A stretch of 64,000 nucleotides of DNA, taken from Amphibacillus sediminis NBRC 103570 (GTDB lineage Bacteria; Bacillota; Bacilli; Bacillales; Amphibacillaceae). The stretch lies in the NCBI RefSeq assembly GCF_001552275.1, contig NZ_BCQW01000003.1, positions 1-64,000 on the forward strand, given 5' to 3'. The notes beneath the pieces were generated by a model. The model searched no databases. It was not told the origin of the DNA and saw only the letters and a program-made list of their open reading frames with translations. Made by a program: the position numbers and the translations under genes. Position 1 is the stretch's first letter; each line of letters opens with the position of its first letter. This document shows positions 44,385 through 54,709 of this stretch, piece by piece.

Positions 44385-46211
44385 CTACATAACGCGTTTA
44401 AACATCTTCTCTAGTTCATAACTGGTAAAGTGAACAATGATCGGTCGACCATGCGGGCAAGTAAACGGATCGGTAGTCCCACGAAGGTCTTCTAATAACT
44501 GAAACATTTCGTCATCATTCAGATGATGGTTAGCTTTAATTGATTGTTTACATGACATAAGAATAGCCGCTTCTTCCCTAAGCTTGTTCAAATCAATGGC
44601 TTCTTCCTCTGTAACCTGGTCGACCATATCTCGAATTACCTCTTCCTCAAATCCCTTTGGAAACCATTGAGGATGTGCCCTAACCAAATAGGTATTCTGA
44701 CCAAAATGCTCAAAGAAAAGCCCAACCTCTTTTAATCGTTCGTGATATTGTTCAATAATTAAAGCCTCTTGGTTACTAAACTCAAAGGTTAAGGGGAACA
44801 GCAATTCTTGTAGTTCACTTTCCACTTGCCCAATTTTGTCACGAAAGTATTCGTATTTAATTCGCTCCTGTGCTGCATGCTGATCAATCATATATAAGCC
44901 TGTTTCATTTTCTGCTAAAATATACGTGCCGTGGTGTTGACCAATCGGATAAAGAACGGGGACACGGCTCGTTTGTTTTGTTTCTTCCTCAATCGGTTGC
45001 TCTGATGGCTCGATCACCTCATGAATACCCTCATCCCATCTTTCTGGCTGATCATATAAGGTTGAGGTCGACTTAGGAATTGAATCTTCTGGTACGTTTT
45101 CGACTAATTTGGGCTCACTTGGTTCTTGACCAGTGAGGGGTTCTTTAAATATACGATGTTCAAACTGAAAACTTTCCTGACTGCTCTTTTCAATTTTAGG
45201 TTTGGGCTCTGTCATTTCGGGAATTAATGTTTCCTTGCGAAATGCTTGGCGAACTGCTTCCTCCACTGCATTAAAAAGCTCTTTTTCCTTACTAAACCTT
45301 ACTTCGAGCTTGGCTGGGTGTACATTGACATCAACTAAGATTGGGTCCATTTTCATCTGGATTATTGCAATAGGGTGACGACCAATAGGTAACAAAGTAT
45401 GGTAACCATTCGTAATCGCTTTGTTCAAGGGTATGCTGCGGACAAAACGCCCATTGATAATCGTTGATATATACTGTCTTGACGCTCGTGTAACTTCTGG
45501 CTTTGCCACATAACCTGTAATGGTATAATCCAAGGTTTGATGGTTAAGTTTGATCATTTTTTTGGCAACTGAAACCCCATATATTTGAGCGATAATTTGT
45601 AACAAATCTCCCCGTCCATTCGATTGAAAAAGGGGTTTACCATTATGGTAAAGCTCAAAACGCACATTGGGATGGGACAAGGCCATTCGGTTAATAACGT
45701 CGGTAATATGGCCAAGCTCTGTATGGATTGTTTTCATATATTTTAATCGAGCTGGCGTATTAAAAAATAAATGATCGATCGTTAATTCTGTTCCTTGTCT
45801 TGCATCCCCCTTTTGCCGGTCTGTAATTTTACCACCAGAAAGTGTTAAAATTGTTCCCGCTTCCTTACCGGTAGAAGTCTTCAAAGTGAGCTGGCTAACG
45901 GCTGCTACTGATGCTAATGCCTCACCACGAAAGCCAAGTGTTTGTACATGGAACAAATCATGCTCTGAGTTAATTTTACTTGTCGCATGGCGAAGAAAAG
46001 CCCGCTCCGCGTCGTCTGGTTCCATTCCAGATCCATTATCTGTGATTTTAATCCGCCGTAATCCTGCTTCCTCTACTTCGATTTTGATGCTTGTACTACC
46101 CGCATCAAGGCTATTTTCAACAAGCTCCTTTACGACAGAAGCGGGACGTTCGACCACCTCACCAGCTGCAATTTTATTAGCAAGTGCATCGGGCATTGTC
46201 TTAATCTTCAT
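44385..46211 (-). CDS. mutL: DNA mismatch repair protein MutL
   Basis: Links MutS mismatch recognition to strand incision. The 608-residue protein has an N-terminal GHKL ATPase domain ([28 protein letters not shown]), a transducer domain, an acidic linker (about 340-410) and a C-terminal dimerisation domain. The endonuclease motif [12 protein letters not shown] and CPHGRP near the end mark it as a nicking MutL, as in other Bacilli. Three bp separate it from mutS; SD AGGAGGGG. Confidence 0.97.
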   Translation of the reverse strand: MKIKTMPDALANKIAAGEVVERPASVVKELVENSLDAGSTSIKIEVEEAGLRRIKITDNGSGMEPDDAERAFLRHATSKINSEHDLFHVQTLGFRGEALASVAAVSQLTLKTSTGKEAGTILTLSGGKITDRQKGDARQGTELTIDHLFFNTPARLKYMKTIHTELGHITDVINRMALSHPNVRFELYHNGKPLFQSNGRGDLLQIIAQIYGVSVAKKMIKLNHQTLDYTITGYVAKPEVTRASRQYISTIINGRFVRSIPLNKAITNGYHTLLPIGRHPIAIIQMKMDPILVDVNVHPAKLEVRFSKEKELFNAVEEAVRQAFRKETLIPEMTEPKPKIEKSSQESFQFEHRIFKEPLTGQEPSEPKLVENVPEDSIPKSTSTLYDQPERWDEGIHEVIEPSEQPIEEETKQTSRVPVLYPIGQHHGTYILAENETGLYMIDQHAAQERIKYEYFRDKIGQVESELQELLFPLTFEFSNQEALIIEQYHERLKEVGLFFEHFGQNTYLVRAHPQWFPKGFEEEVIRDMVDQVTEEEAIDLNKLREEAAILMSCKQSIKANHHLNDDEMFQLLEDLRGTTDPFTCPHGRPIIVHFTSYELEKMFKRVM

Positions 46212-46214
46212 TAG

Positions 46215-48815
46215 TTACCCCTCCTGACGAGCTTTTTTTTGCAAGAGATATAATTCATTCATCGCTTCCAATGGGGTTAATTCCATTATATTAAGCTTCA
46301 GTAAAGTATCGATAACAGCTGAAGGCTTTACTTCTGCAAGCTTGATCACTTTCTCCTCCGCAAAGAAACTTAATTGATTTGAATCATCTTCATCTTCTTC
46401 GATCTGTTTTGAAACTGCTGATTCCGAATTAGAAGGCTGTTTTTCTTCAAGCTGCTTTAGAATAACCTCTGCTCGAGCGATTAATTGATCGGGTAATTCA
46501 GCAAGCTTGGCGACATGAATGCCATAGCTTTCATCTGCTGCACCGTCTTGAATTTGATGTAAGAATACAACACGTCCTTCGTACTCCTCAGCGCGCACAT
46601 GAATGTTTTTAAGTTTAGTTAAATCAGCTTCTAATGTAGTTAATTCATGATAGTGTGTGGAAAATAGTGTTTTAGCCCCAACCTGATCATGAACATATTC
46701 AATAATCGCTTGGGCAAGGGCCATACCATCATAAGTACTCGTACCTCGACCAATTTCATCTAATAAAATTAGACTTCGCTCGGAAGCATGCGTCAAAGCA
46801 TGTTTAGCTTCCAGCATTTCTACCATAAAAGTACTTTGTCCAGCCACTAAATCATCGGCAGCCCCAATACGGGTGAAAATTTTATCAAATATCGGTAATG
46901 CTGCTTGCTCAGCTGGAACAAAACAACCAATTTGTGCCATGATCGTAATCAAGGCAAGCTGACGCATATAGGTACTTTTTCCAGACATATTTGGTCCGGT
47001 AATGAGGAGAATTTGACTTGATTGATCCATTTTGACGTCATTAGGTACATACATCTGGTCTTTCATGACTTTTTCAACAACTGGATGACGACCTTGCAAA
47101 ATAGTAACAGATCCATCATTGGTAAAGGTTGGCTTAACGTAATTTTGTTGTTCGCTAATGGTTGCAAAACTCTGTAAAACATCCAATTCACTTATCTGTT
47201 CTGCTAACTGTTGTAATCTTGGGATATACCCTTTTACCTGCTCACGAAGTTGTAAAAAAAGCTCATATTCCAAATCTACGCTTTTCTCCTCCGCTGATAA
47301 GATTAAGCTTTCTTTTTCTTTTAACTCTGGAGTAATAAAGCGTTCTGCATTGGTTAGCGTTTGTTTACGTTCATACTTTCCCTCAGGCAATAGATGTAAA
47401 TTAGCTTTTGTTACCTCAATATAGTAGCCAAAAACGCGATTATAACCAATCTTTAATGATTTAATCTTTGTTTCTTGTTTCTCCTTTTGTTCTAACTCCG
47501 AAATCCATTTCTTGCCATTCCGTGAAGCATCACGATATTGATCTAACTCTTGGTGATAACCATCACGAATTATACCTCCTTCTTTGATTGAGAGAGGAGG
47601 ATCATCCATAAGACTTTTCTCTAATAGAATTTGTAAATCTTGAATCGGATCTATCTGTTGTCCTCGTTTAGCAAGCTCTTCTTCTTGAAATTTTGTCAAT
47701 GCTTCTTTTAAGGCAGGGACTTTAGCTAAAGACAATTTAAGCTGTAATAGATCCCGTCCATTAACATTCCCAAAGGCAACGCGACCAGCAAGACGCTCGA
47801 TATCGTAGATTGATTTCAATAGCTCCCGTAGTTCCTGGCGTTCAATATAGTCGATCATCAACCCTTCAACTAGCTGATAACGCCGTTCGAGTGAGTTTTG
47901 ATTAAGCAATGGTCGTTCAAGCCATTTTTTTAGCTTACGGGCTCCCATAGCGGTGACCGTTTGATCAAGTACCCAAAGTAAGCTACCCTGCTTACCTTTT
48001 TTGATGATCGTTTCAGTCAATTCAAGATTACGCTTGGAATATAGGTCTAACCCCAAATATTCATTTAATTCAATCATTTGAACAGGCTTAAGGTGATCCA
48101 GTGCGCGTTGTTGTGTTGAGCGAATATAGTTGACTAACCGTCCAAAGCCTAAATAAACACGATGGTCGGCAATATGTGCAACGAGTTCATCAAAGGGCTC
48201 CGCTAATCCCGTTTCCTCCATGTAAGATAAGGTTATCTGCAAACGTTCTTTTAACGACTCTTGCTTGTCCGTACTAAGCTGATTAGAAATGACGATTTCA
48301 CGAATTGGACGATTAAATAGCTCACTTAATACGCTATCCCAGCCTGTCTCAACTATCGCAACACTTGTCTCACCGGTCGATAAGTCATTATAGCTAAGCA
48401 CGTAGTGGTCATGATCAAATTCGGTCACACTTGCTAGATAGTTGTTTTCTTTTTCATCAAGCATCTGACCATCCATGACAGTTCCTGGAGTAATCAATTG
48501 TACAACCTCTCGCTTAACAACGCCCTTAGCCGCTTTCGGATCCTCAACCTGCTCACAGATCGCTACTTTAAAGCCTTTTTCTACTAAATTCTTTATGTAA
48601 TTAGATGCAGAATGATAGGGAACACCACACATAGGGATACGTTCTTTCCCGCCACCATCACGACTGGTTAAGGTAATCTCTAATTCTCTTGACGCCTTTA
48701 AGGCATCATCAAAAAACATTTCATAAAAATCTCCCAATCTAAAAAATAGAAAACTATCTTGATATTGGGCTTTTATTTGTAAATATTGTTCTATCATAGG
48801 GGTATACGTTGTCAT
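46215..48815 (-). CDS. mutS: DNA mismatch repair protein MutS
   Basis: Recognises base mismatches and small loops. The 866-residue protein has the N-terminal mismatch-binding domain with the Phe-x-Glu motif ([11 protein letters not shown]), core and clamp domains, then the ATPase with Walker [10 protein letters not shown] near 605-613, Walker [17 protein letters not shown], and [11 protein letters not shown]-type motif [12 protein letters not shown]-terminal helix-turn-helix follows an acidic stretch containing QLSFF, the sliding-clamp-binding motif. SD AGGAG. First gene of the mutS-mutL-miaA-hfq unit. Confidence 0.97.
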   Translation of the reverse strand: MTTYTPMIEQYLQIKAQYQDSFLFFRLGDFYEMFFDDALKASRELEITLTSRDGGGKERIPMCGVPYHSASNYIKNLVEKGFKVAICEQVEDPKAAKGVVKREVVQLITPGTVMDGQMLDEKENNYLASVTEFDHDHYVLSYNDLSTGETSVAIVETGWDSVLSELFNRPIREIVISNQLSTDKQESLKERLQITLSYMEETGLAEPFDELVAHIADHRVYLGFGRLVNYIRSTQQRALDHLKPVQMIELNEYLGLDLYSKRNLELTETIIKKGKQGSLLWVLDQTVTAMGARKLKKWLERPLLNQNSLERRYQLVEGLMIDYIERQELRELLKSIYDIERLAGRVAFGNVNGRDLLQLKLSLAKVPALKEALTKFQEEELAKRGQQIDPIQDLQILLEKSLMDDPPLSIKEGGIIRDGYHQELDQYRDASRNGKKWISELEQKEKQETKIKSLKIGYNRVFGYYIEVTKANLHLLPEGKYERKQTLTNAERFITPELKEKESLILSAEEKSVDLEYELFLQLREQVKGYIPRLQQLAEQISELDVLQSFATISEQQNYVKPTFTNDGSVTILQGRHPVVEKVMKDQMYVPNDVKMDQSSQILLITGPNMSGKSTYMRQLALITIMAQIGCFVPAEQAALPIFDKIFTRIGAADDLVAGQSTFMVEMLEAKHALTHASERSLILLDEIGRGTSTYDGMALAQAIIEYVHDQVGAKTLFSTHYHELTTLEADLTKLKNIHVRAEEYEGRVVFLHQIQDGAADESYGIHVAKLAELPDQLIARAEVILKQLEEKQPSNSESAVSKQIEEDEDDSNQLSFFAEEKVIKLAEVKPSAVIDTLLKLNIMELTPLEAMNELYLLQKKARQEG

Positions 48816-48926
48816 AGCTCAATCTCCTAAACTCAAGAATTCATTACTCTATTATAGCATATTGCTACAAGCTTTTTTTAGTGATGGAAATCGTTTTGTT
48901 GAAGAATCGAGTCATTTTTGCAAGAA

Positions 48927-48956
48927 GAAAAAAAGCGTACAGCAATCATGTACGCT
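48927..48956 (-). terminator. Terminator of cotE
   Basis: Minus strand: AGCGTACA (48949-48956) pairs with TGTACGCT (48934-48941), loop TGATTGC, followed by TTTTTTTC. Confidence 0.92.
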
Positions 48957-48963
48957 TTTGCAA

Positions 48964-49512
48964 TTACTTATCTGATTTAGGTTCTAAGTTGATTAACTCT
49001 TCATCTGATAATTGGTCTAACCAATCATCGTCACTTTCTACTACACCACTTGGATCAACTCGGACAGCTACCTTAGTATCACCGATCACCTCTACTAAAA
49101 ATTCACGCTCAACTTCTGTCTTAATTTTTCGATCAGACTTTTCAATTGAGCAATTTATTGAATTTGGTTGCTGCAATGCTTTAGCATAGACCTCGATCTG
49201 CGAGCCGACTGTTTGTTTGTCTTTAACAGATAGTTTTATCGGATCAGTATAGGTCACACGCTCAGTAACAACCTCTGTTTTTGTGTGATCATTGTAAGAA
49301 TACCAGACATTAATGTCATAGCTCCCACTCACTTCAACAATTTCATCACCTCTCCGCTTTGCATTATAGAGATGATTAATAATCCAACAGCCTAAAATGC
49401 TAGATGGTTGATGAGTAGGACTAATGATGTGGCTGTCTTGAGTAAATTTTCGACCCTTTCCAATTACAGCTTTGGTAATAATTTCTCGATAATCTTGATC
49501 AAGAAATGACAT
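48964..49512 (-). CDS. cotE: Outer spore coat morphogenetic protein CotE
   Basis: Organises assembly of the outer spore coat. The 182-residue protein matches the family: N-terminal YREIITKAVIGKGRKFTQ, SSILGCWIINH, SGSYDINVWYSY, and the acidic C-terminal DDDWLDQLSDEELINL. ATG at 49512 is chosen because AGGAGG lies 9 nt upstream; a GTG at 49518 is too close to it. It lies between ymcA and mutS, as in B. subtilis, but a 600-bp gap with an F2 element separates it from ymcA. Confidence 0.97.
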   Translation of the reverse strand: MSFLDQDYREIITKAVIGKGRKFTQDSHIISPTHQPSSILGCWIINHLYNAKRRGDEIVEVSGSYDINVWYSYNDHTKTEVVTERVTYTDPIKLSVKDKQTVGSQIEVYAKALQQPNSINCSIEKSDRKIKTEVEREFLVEVIGDTKVAVRVDPSGVVESDDDWLDQLSDEELINLEPKSDK

Positions 49513-49732
49513 ATGCACTAACCTCCTCTTTCTTCATGTTCAGTTTATGCAACTGACCTGGGCGAAGTGACATCTTACCACTCACTTCATCCTATGCATT
49601 TGCCCAGCGTATGCTACTCTAAGACGATAAAAATTAAAGATTAGGAGGATTAGTTACAGGTCATGGCTAGAGCTTCCGATAATTTCGGCAGTATTATTTT
49701 ATGCGAGACTATGAGATAGGTTAGCCAAAATA

Positions 49733-49846
49733 CGATCACATGCGCCTTGGCGTTTTTCACTCAAAATTTATCGAGCTTCTCCGCTTGCAACTCTGTGGCA
49801 TCCGGTGAGAGGCTTTAACTTTATTCAGCAGGGCTTTGAATCTGAG
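49733..49846 (+). repeat. F2 element, left two thirds
   Basis: ATCACATGCGCCTTGGCG, AAAATTTATCGAGCTTC, GGCATCCGGTGAGAGGCTTT and AACTTTATTCAGCAGGGC match L2. The right end is replaced by unrelated sequence. It is one of only two F2 copies inside the conserved core block. The rest of the 49513-49950 gap shows nothing recognisable. Confidence 0.7.
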
Positions 49847-49952
49847 ACAAGGAATTCGCAAAAATGATTCGTTTCAGAAAATGGATCAGTGCAAATAAAC
49901 TTAAGCAATCAGCCAAGTCGTTTACTTGTCACGCTGCTACTTTACATTTTCC

Positions 49953-50035
49953 AATATAAAAAACGCCGACGTGAGAGATATTCCTAAAAGTTAGCATGCT
50001 AACTTTCAGGGGTCATCTCTTTCACATCGGCATTT
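49953..50035 (-). terminator. Long terminator downstream of ymcA
   Basis: Minus strand: ATGCCGATGTGA-AGAGAT (50012-50034) pairs with ATCTCTC-ACGTCGGCGT (49961-49979), followed by TTTTTTATA. The apical part contains the perfect 20-bp palindrome AAAGTTAGCATGCTAACTTT. The whole hairpin spans about 75 nt, unusually long for a terminator. Confidence 0.85.
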
Positions 50036-50113
50036 CTTAGGCTCTATAAGCTCATCTGTATATTTTGAAGCTCTAAAGTGTTATCGTTTCAATTATTCAA
50101 GCCTCATCAAAAC

Positions 50114-50479
50114 CTATTGATCTGAATTAATTTGAGCTTGAACATTTTGCTCAATATTCTTAATCAGTAGCTGCAAAATATCATTAACAACGACTTGAGT
50201 CGATTTAAATTCTGCTACGATTGGAATCGTATCTATTTCAGCCTGAATCGCATCTATTTGCTGATCAATTTGCTTGACTGCTTCTGTCTTACCATAGGCT
50301 TGGAGGTTAACAGCCTGCTTTTGCAATGCCTTGATATCTGCAATCTTTTGTTTAACCTTTTGGTTAGCATTTAATCGCGCCTCGAGCTCCTTAAATCGTT
50401 CAACTTCTTCTAATTGGTTTAAATTCGAGGTTAATTGATCAACCTGGGCCAAAATGTCTTCTTTCGAATAATTAGCCAC
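50114..50479 (-). CDS. ymcA: RicA/YmcA family protein (Y-complex subunit)
   Basis: Subunit of the YlbF-YmcA-YaaT complex that directs RNase Y cleavage and promotes competence, biofilm and sporulation in B. subtilis. The 121-residue helical protein belongs to the YlbF/YmcA family: ERFKELEARLNANQKVKQKIADIKALQKQAVNLQAYGK is the core. It directly follows miaB (next base after the stop). RNase Y itself is encoded 4 kb away. Confidence 0.94.
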   Translation of the reverse strand: MANYSKEDILAQVDQLTSNLNQLEEVERFKELEARLNANQKVKQKIADIKALQKQAVNLQAYGKTEAVKQIDQQIDAIQAEIDTIPIVAEFKSTQVVVNDILQLLIKNIEQNVQAQINSDQ

Positions 50480-52057
50480 TTAGTACACCTCAGATGGCTG
50501 TTCAACATATTCACCATCGAGTGACCATGTTTTAGCCTTGGTTATTTTAACCTGTACTATTTTACCAATAAGCGATTTAGGAGCTTTAAAGTTAACCAGT
50601 TTATTCCGTTCTGTATAGCCTGATAAAACATCCGGGTCTTTTTTACTTTCACCTTCAACTAGGACATTAACAACCTGTCCTTCATATTTCAACATAGCCT
50701 GTTTTGCTTGCTCATTAACAAGCTGATTTAGCCGTTGTAGTCGTTCTTTCTTCACTTCCATTGAGATGTTGTCTTCCCAACGAGCTGCTGGGGTTCCTTC
50801 ACGTGGTGAATAAATAAAGGTATAAGCGGCTTCAAATCCAACTTCTTCAACTAGACTCAAAGTCTCTTCAAACTGTTCATCCGTTTCATTTGGAAAGCCT
50901 ACAATAATATCGGTAGTCAAGGTAACGTTTGGCATTGCTGCGCGAATCTTGCGAACAAGCTCTAAATAGTCCTCACGGGTATAGCGTCGGGCCATTACAC
51001 GAAGAACCTCGGAACTCCCAGATTGAACAGGCAAGTGAATATGATCAAGTAGATTACCACCTTGAGCTAATACCTCTATTAAACGATCATCGAAATCACG
51101 TGGGTGTGAAGTAGTGAATCGGACACGCGGGATATCAATTTTTCGAATTTCATCCAATAAATCGCCTAAACCATATTCAAAATCAAAATCCTTGCCATAA
51201 GCATTAACATTTTGGCCAAGTAACGTGATCTCTTGATAGCCTTGAGCTGCCAACTGCCGCACTTCTTGAATAATATCCTCTGGCAAACGGCTTCTTTCTT
51301 TACCTCTGGTATATGGAACAATGCAGTAAGTACAGAACTTATCACACCCGTACATAATATTTACCCATGCTTTAATATTACCTTTACGAACTTTAGGTAG
51401 ATTTTCAATTATATCGCCTTCTTTTGACCAAACCTCAACGACCATTGCTTTACTAAACATCGCCTCTTGCAGTAGACTAGGTAGGCGGTGAATGTTATGT
51501 GTACCAAAGATTATATCAACAAAAGGATGCTTTTGTAATATACGGTTAACAACCGATTCTTCTTGTGACATACAGCCACAAACTCCAATAATTAAATCTG
51601 GATTCTCTGTTTTAAGTGGTTTTAAGTGACCAATTTCACCAAATACCTTATTTTCTGCATTTTCTCGAATTGCACAAGTATTAAGCAGAATCACATCGGC
51701 ATCACTTGTATCATCAGCAGGCTGATATCCCATATCGGTAAGTAAACCTGCCATTATTTCGGTATCATGCTCATTCATTTGGCAGCCATAGGTACGAATC
51801 AAAAATTTCTTCCCCTTGCCAATTCCCTTCATCTCTTCCGGTATACTAAAATCATAATGAATATCTACGTCTTTTTTCAGACGTTTTTTAGCCTTTTTCA
51901 AATTTGGAGGTTGATAGGTTGTTTGGAAATATTTCCCGATCAACTCATCTGATTCCATATTCTTCAACCGCTGTAAATTGGTTTCTGGGTCTATTTGTTC
52001 ATTTGTTTGTTTAACCGGATTTATTTGACTTGTTTCTTTACGTTGTTGTTCGTTCAT
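50480..52057 (-). CDS. miaB: tRNA-2-methylthio-N6-dimethylallyladenosine synthase
   Basis: Radical-SAM methylthiotransferase that modifies i6A37 of tRNA, the step after MiaA. The 525-residue protein has the N-terminal UPF0004 domain with three [4Fe-4S] cysteines ([22 protein letters not shown]), the radical-SAM cluster CDKFCTYC, and a C-terminal TRAM domain. The N-terminal extension of about 80 residues is usual for Bacillus MiaB. It is translationally close to ymcA. Confidence 0.97.
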   Translation of the reverse strand: MNEQQRKETSQINPVKQTNEQIDPETNLQRLKNMESDELIGKYFQTTYQPPNLKKAKKRLKKDVDIHYDFSIPEEMKGIGKGKKFLIRTYGCQMNEHDTEIMAGLLTDMGYQPADDTSDADVILLNTCAIRENAENKVFGEIGHLKPLKTENPDLIIGVCGCMSQEESVVNRILQKHPFVDIIFGTHNIHRLPSLLQEAMFSKAMVVEVWSKEGDIIENLPKVRKGNIKAWVNIMYGCDKFCTYCIVPYTRGKERSRLPEDIIQEVRQLAAQGYQEITLLGQNVNAYGKDFDFEYGLGDLLDEIRKIDIPRVRFTTSHPRDFDDRLIEVLAQGGNLLDHIHLPVQSGSSEVLRVMARRYTREDYLELVRKIRAAMPNVTLTTDIIVGFPNETDEQFEETLSLVEEVGFEAAYTFIYSPREGTPAARWEDNISMEVKKERLQRLNQLVNEQAKQAMLKYEGQVVNVLVEGESKKDPDVLSGYTERNKLVNFKAPKSLIGKIVQVKITKAKTWSLDGEYVEQPSEVY

Positions 52058-52145
52058 GTCAAAAAAGACTCCTTCCTTGCTTTACATCTCTCCCCATTTT
52101 AACACGTTTATAAACGTTTTTGTGTAATTAAACTCGAAAATACTA

Positions 52146-53066
52146 TTAAATTCGAGGGAATTTTTTTTGAAAATTGATACCACTTATTTTTTCAATAAGA
52201 TCAGGTGAATAGATGTTATTTAATTGTTCAAGTAAATTGGGGTACTCTGTTACGTCTGCTAGCCCCTCGATTGTGCTAGTGAATCCTGCAAAGTCAGAAC
52301 CAAACCCAAGTTGATTTTCTGCTCCAAGATCTAAAAAGTGATCAATATGTCTAACTAAATCAGGTATTCGAACAGGCGGATCTGATTTAGTGAAATAAGG
52401 TACAAAAGTTAATCCAATCCATCCATCCCGTCTAATCATTGCTGCAATCTGTTGATCATCTAAGTTACGTCGATGCTGGCAAATTGAGAAAGCATTGCTA
52501 TGAGAGGCCAGCACATGCGCAGCATGTTCGATTACATCATAAAATCCTTTAATCGAAAGATGTGATACGTCCGTCCAAATCTGCTCTTCATTTAACAACC
52601 GAACCACTTCTATTCCGAAAGGAGACAAACCTCGGCCGTTTGCCTGATCAATACTATCTGCAACAGCATTACTATTGTTCCAGGTTAGTCCAACTATCCT
52701 TACCCCATAGTCAATTAGCCTTTTTAATTTATTTAGATCATAGCCGATTGGATGACAACCTTCCAAAGTCAAGATAGCACCTCGTTTATCCATGGGTAGA
52801 TTATCTAAATCAGCTCGTGTCTTAATTGGAACAATATCTGGATTCGGAGCAATAATTTTTTGATAAAAAAGCTCTATCATTTTAAGCGCTACATCGAATT
52901 GGTCCTCTTGAGCCACGTGATCAGGAACAAAAATAGCAAATGCTTGAATTCGAACAGGGCTTTGGCGCCATTTTTCCAAATTAAATTGGCAGGGATCAGC
53001 AACAGCAATACCTTGTTCCTGTTGCCAAAGCTGAACTAAATAATCGCAATGTGCGTCGATTAGCAT
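52146..53066 (-). CDS. Dipeptidase, peptidase family M19
   Basis: A 306-residue zinc-dependent membrane dipeptidase-type (renal dipeptidase) enzyme. The N-terminal metal motif is IDAHCDYL (HxD type), the bridging Glu in LTLEGCHPIG, and DVSHLSIKGFYDVIEH with ASHSNAFSICQHRRNL carries the metal His residues, with GFGSDFAGF near the end. ATG at 53066 follows GAGGAG; the frame to 53141 is too long. Located between miaB and spoVS, where B. subtilis has tdh and kbl; Bacillaceae relatives often carry this dipeptidase here. Confidence 0.9.
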   Translation of the reverse strand: MLIDAHCDYLVQLWQQEQGIAVADPCQFNLEKWRQSPVRIQAFAIFVPDHVAQEDQFDVALKMIELFYQKIIAPNPDIVPIKTRADLDNLPMDKRGAILTLEGCHPIGYDLNKLKRLIDYGVRIVGLTWNNSNAVADSIDQANGRGLSPFGIEVVRLLNEEQIWTDVSHLSIKGFYDVIEHAAHVLASHSNAFSICQHRRNLDDQQIAAMIRRDGWIGLTFVPYFTKSDPPVRIPDLVRHIDHFLDLGAENQLGFGSDFAGFTSTIEGLADVTEYPNLLEQLNNIYSPDLIEKISGINFQKKFPRI

Positions 53067-53231
53067 GTAATCACTCTCCTCAGTTAAATTCTGGCGAATG
53101 TGATAATCATTAAAAACAATTGATGCTGTTCTGTATATCACCAGTAAATCGTATGTAAACGGCGTACATACACAAAGTATTTAAAATAGACTGATAGACA
53201 AGATCAACATACTTTTTTATATGGTCGAAAA

Positions 53232-53264
53232 GAATAAAAATCCTGTTTGTAAAATACAAACAGG
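53232..53264 (-). terminator. Terminator of spoVS
   Basis: Minus strand: TCCTGTTTGT (53255-53264) pairs perfectly with ACAAACAGGA (53241-53250), loop ATTTT, then TTTTTATTC. It starts a few bases after the spoVS stop. Confidence 0.92.
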
Positions 53265-53272
53265 AATTTCTA

Positions 53273-53533
53273 TCACCGAGGTTCAACGATCAGCTTTATG
53301 GCCGTTCGCTCTTCATCATCAATTTTTATATCTGTAAAAGCCGGAATGCAAATCAAATCGACACCACTGGGTGCAACAAACCCCCGTGCGATGGCCACAG
53401 CTTTCACCGATTGATTAAGCGCACCAGCCCCAATCGCTTGAATTTCTGCCGACCCACGTTCTCGCAAAACATTTGCTAAAGCACCTGCTACTGAATTTGG
53501 GTTTGATTTAGCTGAAACCTTTAATACGTCCAC
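53273..53533 (-). CDS. spoVS: Stage V sporulation protein S
   Basis: An 86-residue Alba-like protein required for late sporulation; likely nucleic-acid binding. VLKVSAKSNPNSVAGALANVLRERG and AIQAIGAGALNQSVKAVAIARGFVAPSG are near invariant in the family. GTG start with a strong SD AAGGAGG. It lies 86 bp after ymdB, and its own terminator closes the unit. Confidence 0.98.
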   Translation of the reverse strand: MDVLKVSAKSNPNSVAGALANVLRERGSAEIQAIGAGALNQSVKAVAIARGFVAPSGVDLICIPAFTDIKIDDEERTAIKLIVEPR

Positions 53534-53619
53534 TTTTGCTACCTCCTTGATTATGTTAAGTCATTCCACTTTTACTATATTCTTATAAGATGATGATATG
53601 CTAAAAATTGATATCAATG

Positions 53620-54417
53620 TCAGGCAAAAAAAGGGTGATCATCGTTAATTAAAAGCCGTTCAATTCTTTCAGCCTTACCGGTTTTATTATCAATATCAAT
53701 GATGACAGCACTTAATTGAGCCTTTCCTTCTCTGACCACTTCAAAACGAACAGGAAGCTGGGTCTTGAATTTCTTTATCACCGCTTGCCGATCAGTTCCA
53801 ATAATGCCATCATACGGACCTGTCATCCCGACATCTGTTATATAGGCTGTGCCATGATCCAAAATGCGGTTGTCAGCTGTTTGGACATGGGTATGCGTCC
53901 CGACTAACGCACTAATTCGCCCATCTAAGTACCAAGCTAATGCCAGCTTTTCACTAGAAGCTTCTGCATGAAAATCAACAAATATAATATGAGTTCGCTT
54001 GGATACTTGTTCCAACAGCTGATCAGCTAATTGAAAAGGATCGTCAATCGCTGGCATGAAGGTTCGACCTTGTAAATTAAGAATGGCAATTTCTGTCCCA
54101 TTTACATTCACATAAGCATTTCCCATTCCAGGGGTACCTGCAGGGAAGTTTGCTGGACGGATGATTTTTTTTGCACCTTCAATAAAATCAAATATTTCTT
54201 TTTTATCAAAAGTGTGATTTCCCATTGTAATGAAGTCTACGCCCCATTCTAAAAATTGTTTATAGATCTTCTCCGTTATTCCTTTTCCAGCTGCTGCATT
54301 TTCACCGTTGACAATTGTTAATTGTGGCTGGAACTTTTGCTTTAGTTTAGGCAAATAGTGCTGAAGTTGGTCTCTGCCAATGGAGCCAACAATATCACCA
54401 ATAAATAAAATTCGCAT
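53620..54417 (-). CDS. ymdB: YmdB family metallophosphoesterase
   Basis: A 265-residue calcineurin-like metallophosphoesterase with 2-prime,3-prime-cAMP phosphodiesterase activity in B. subtilis, where it affects biofilm and motility decisions. Metal ligands are visible: FIGDIVGSIGR (Asp 8), NGENAA, GNHTFDKKE, and VDFHAEASSEK then GTHTHVQT. SD GGAG lies 7 nt before the ATG. It is downstream of rny, from which a strong terminator separates it. Confidence 0.96.
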   Translation of the reverse strand: MRILFIGDIVGSIGRDQLQHYLPKLKQKFQPQLTIVNGENAAAGKGITEKIYKQFLEWGVDFITMGNHTFDKKEIFDFIEGAKKIIRPANFPAGTPGMGNAYVNVNGTEIAILNLQGRTFMPAIDDPFQLADQLLEQVSKRTHIIFVDFHAEASSEKLALAWYLDGRISALVGTHTHVQTADNRILDHGTAYITDVGMTGPYDGIIGTDRQAVIKKFKTQLPVRFEVVREGKAQLSAVIIDIDNKTGKAERIERLLINDDHPFFA

Positions 54418-54654
54418 TCCGTTACTCCTTCATTCTTCACTTTCAAATCTATCTCATTACACAGTGTCACATAGTTTGTTTGCTTTGTCAAAGCTGGTTA
54501 CAACCACCTTGATCGATGACTTATGATGACATAGCTGAGAATAAGTGTGTTTTTCAGATCATTCTAACCCCTTCGTACTATAGAGGCCTCAACATTCAGT
54601 GTTAAGCCTATTTTCCCTTTTATACTAGCATCTTCATCATGACCGTATGACATG

Positions 54655-54701
54655 TGAAAAAGAGATCTGCAAAAGCAAAATGCTTTTGAGATCTCTTTTA
54701 C
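54655..54701 (-). terminator. Terminator of rny
   Basis: Minus strand: AAAGAGATCTCAAAAGCA pairs with TGCTTTTGCAGATCTCTTT (one bulge), loop TTT, followed by TTCACATG. The hairpin occupies 54657-54699. The remaining 54418-54655 gap upstream of ymdB holds no recognisable feature. Confidence 0.88.
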
Positions 54702-54709
54702 TAATCAGC

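Noticed and set aside
45886-46227. 113-residue plus-strand frame opposite mutL
   Set aside because: Antisense shadow of the conserved ATPase domain of MutL.
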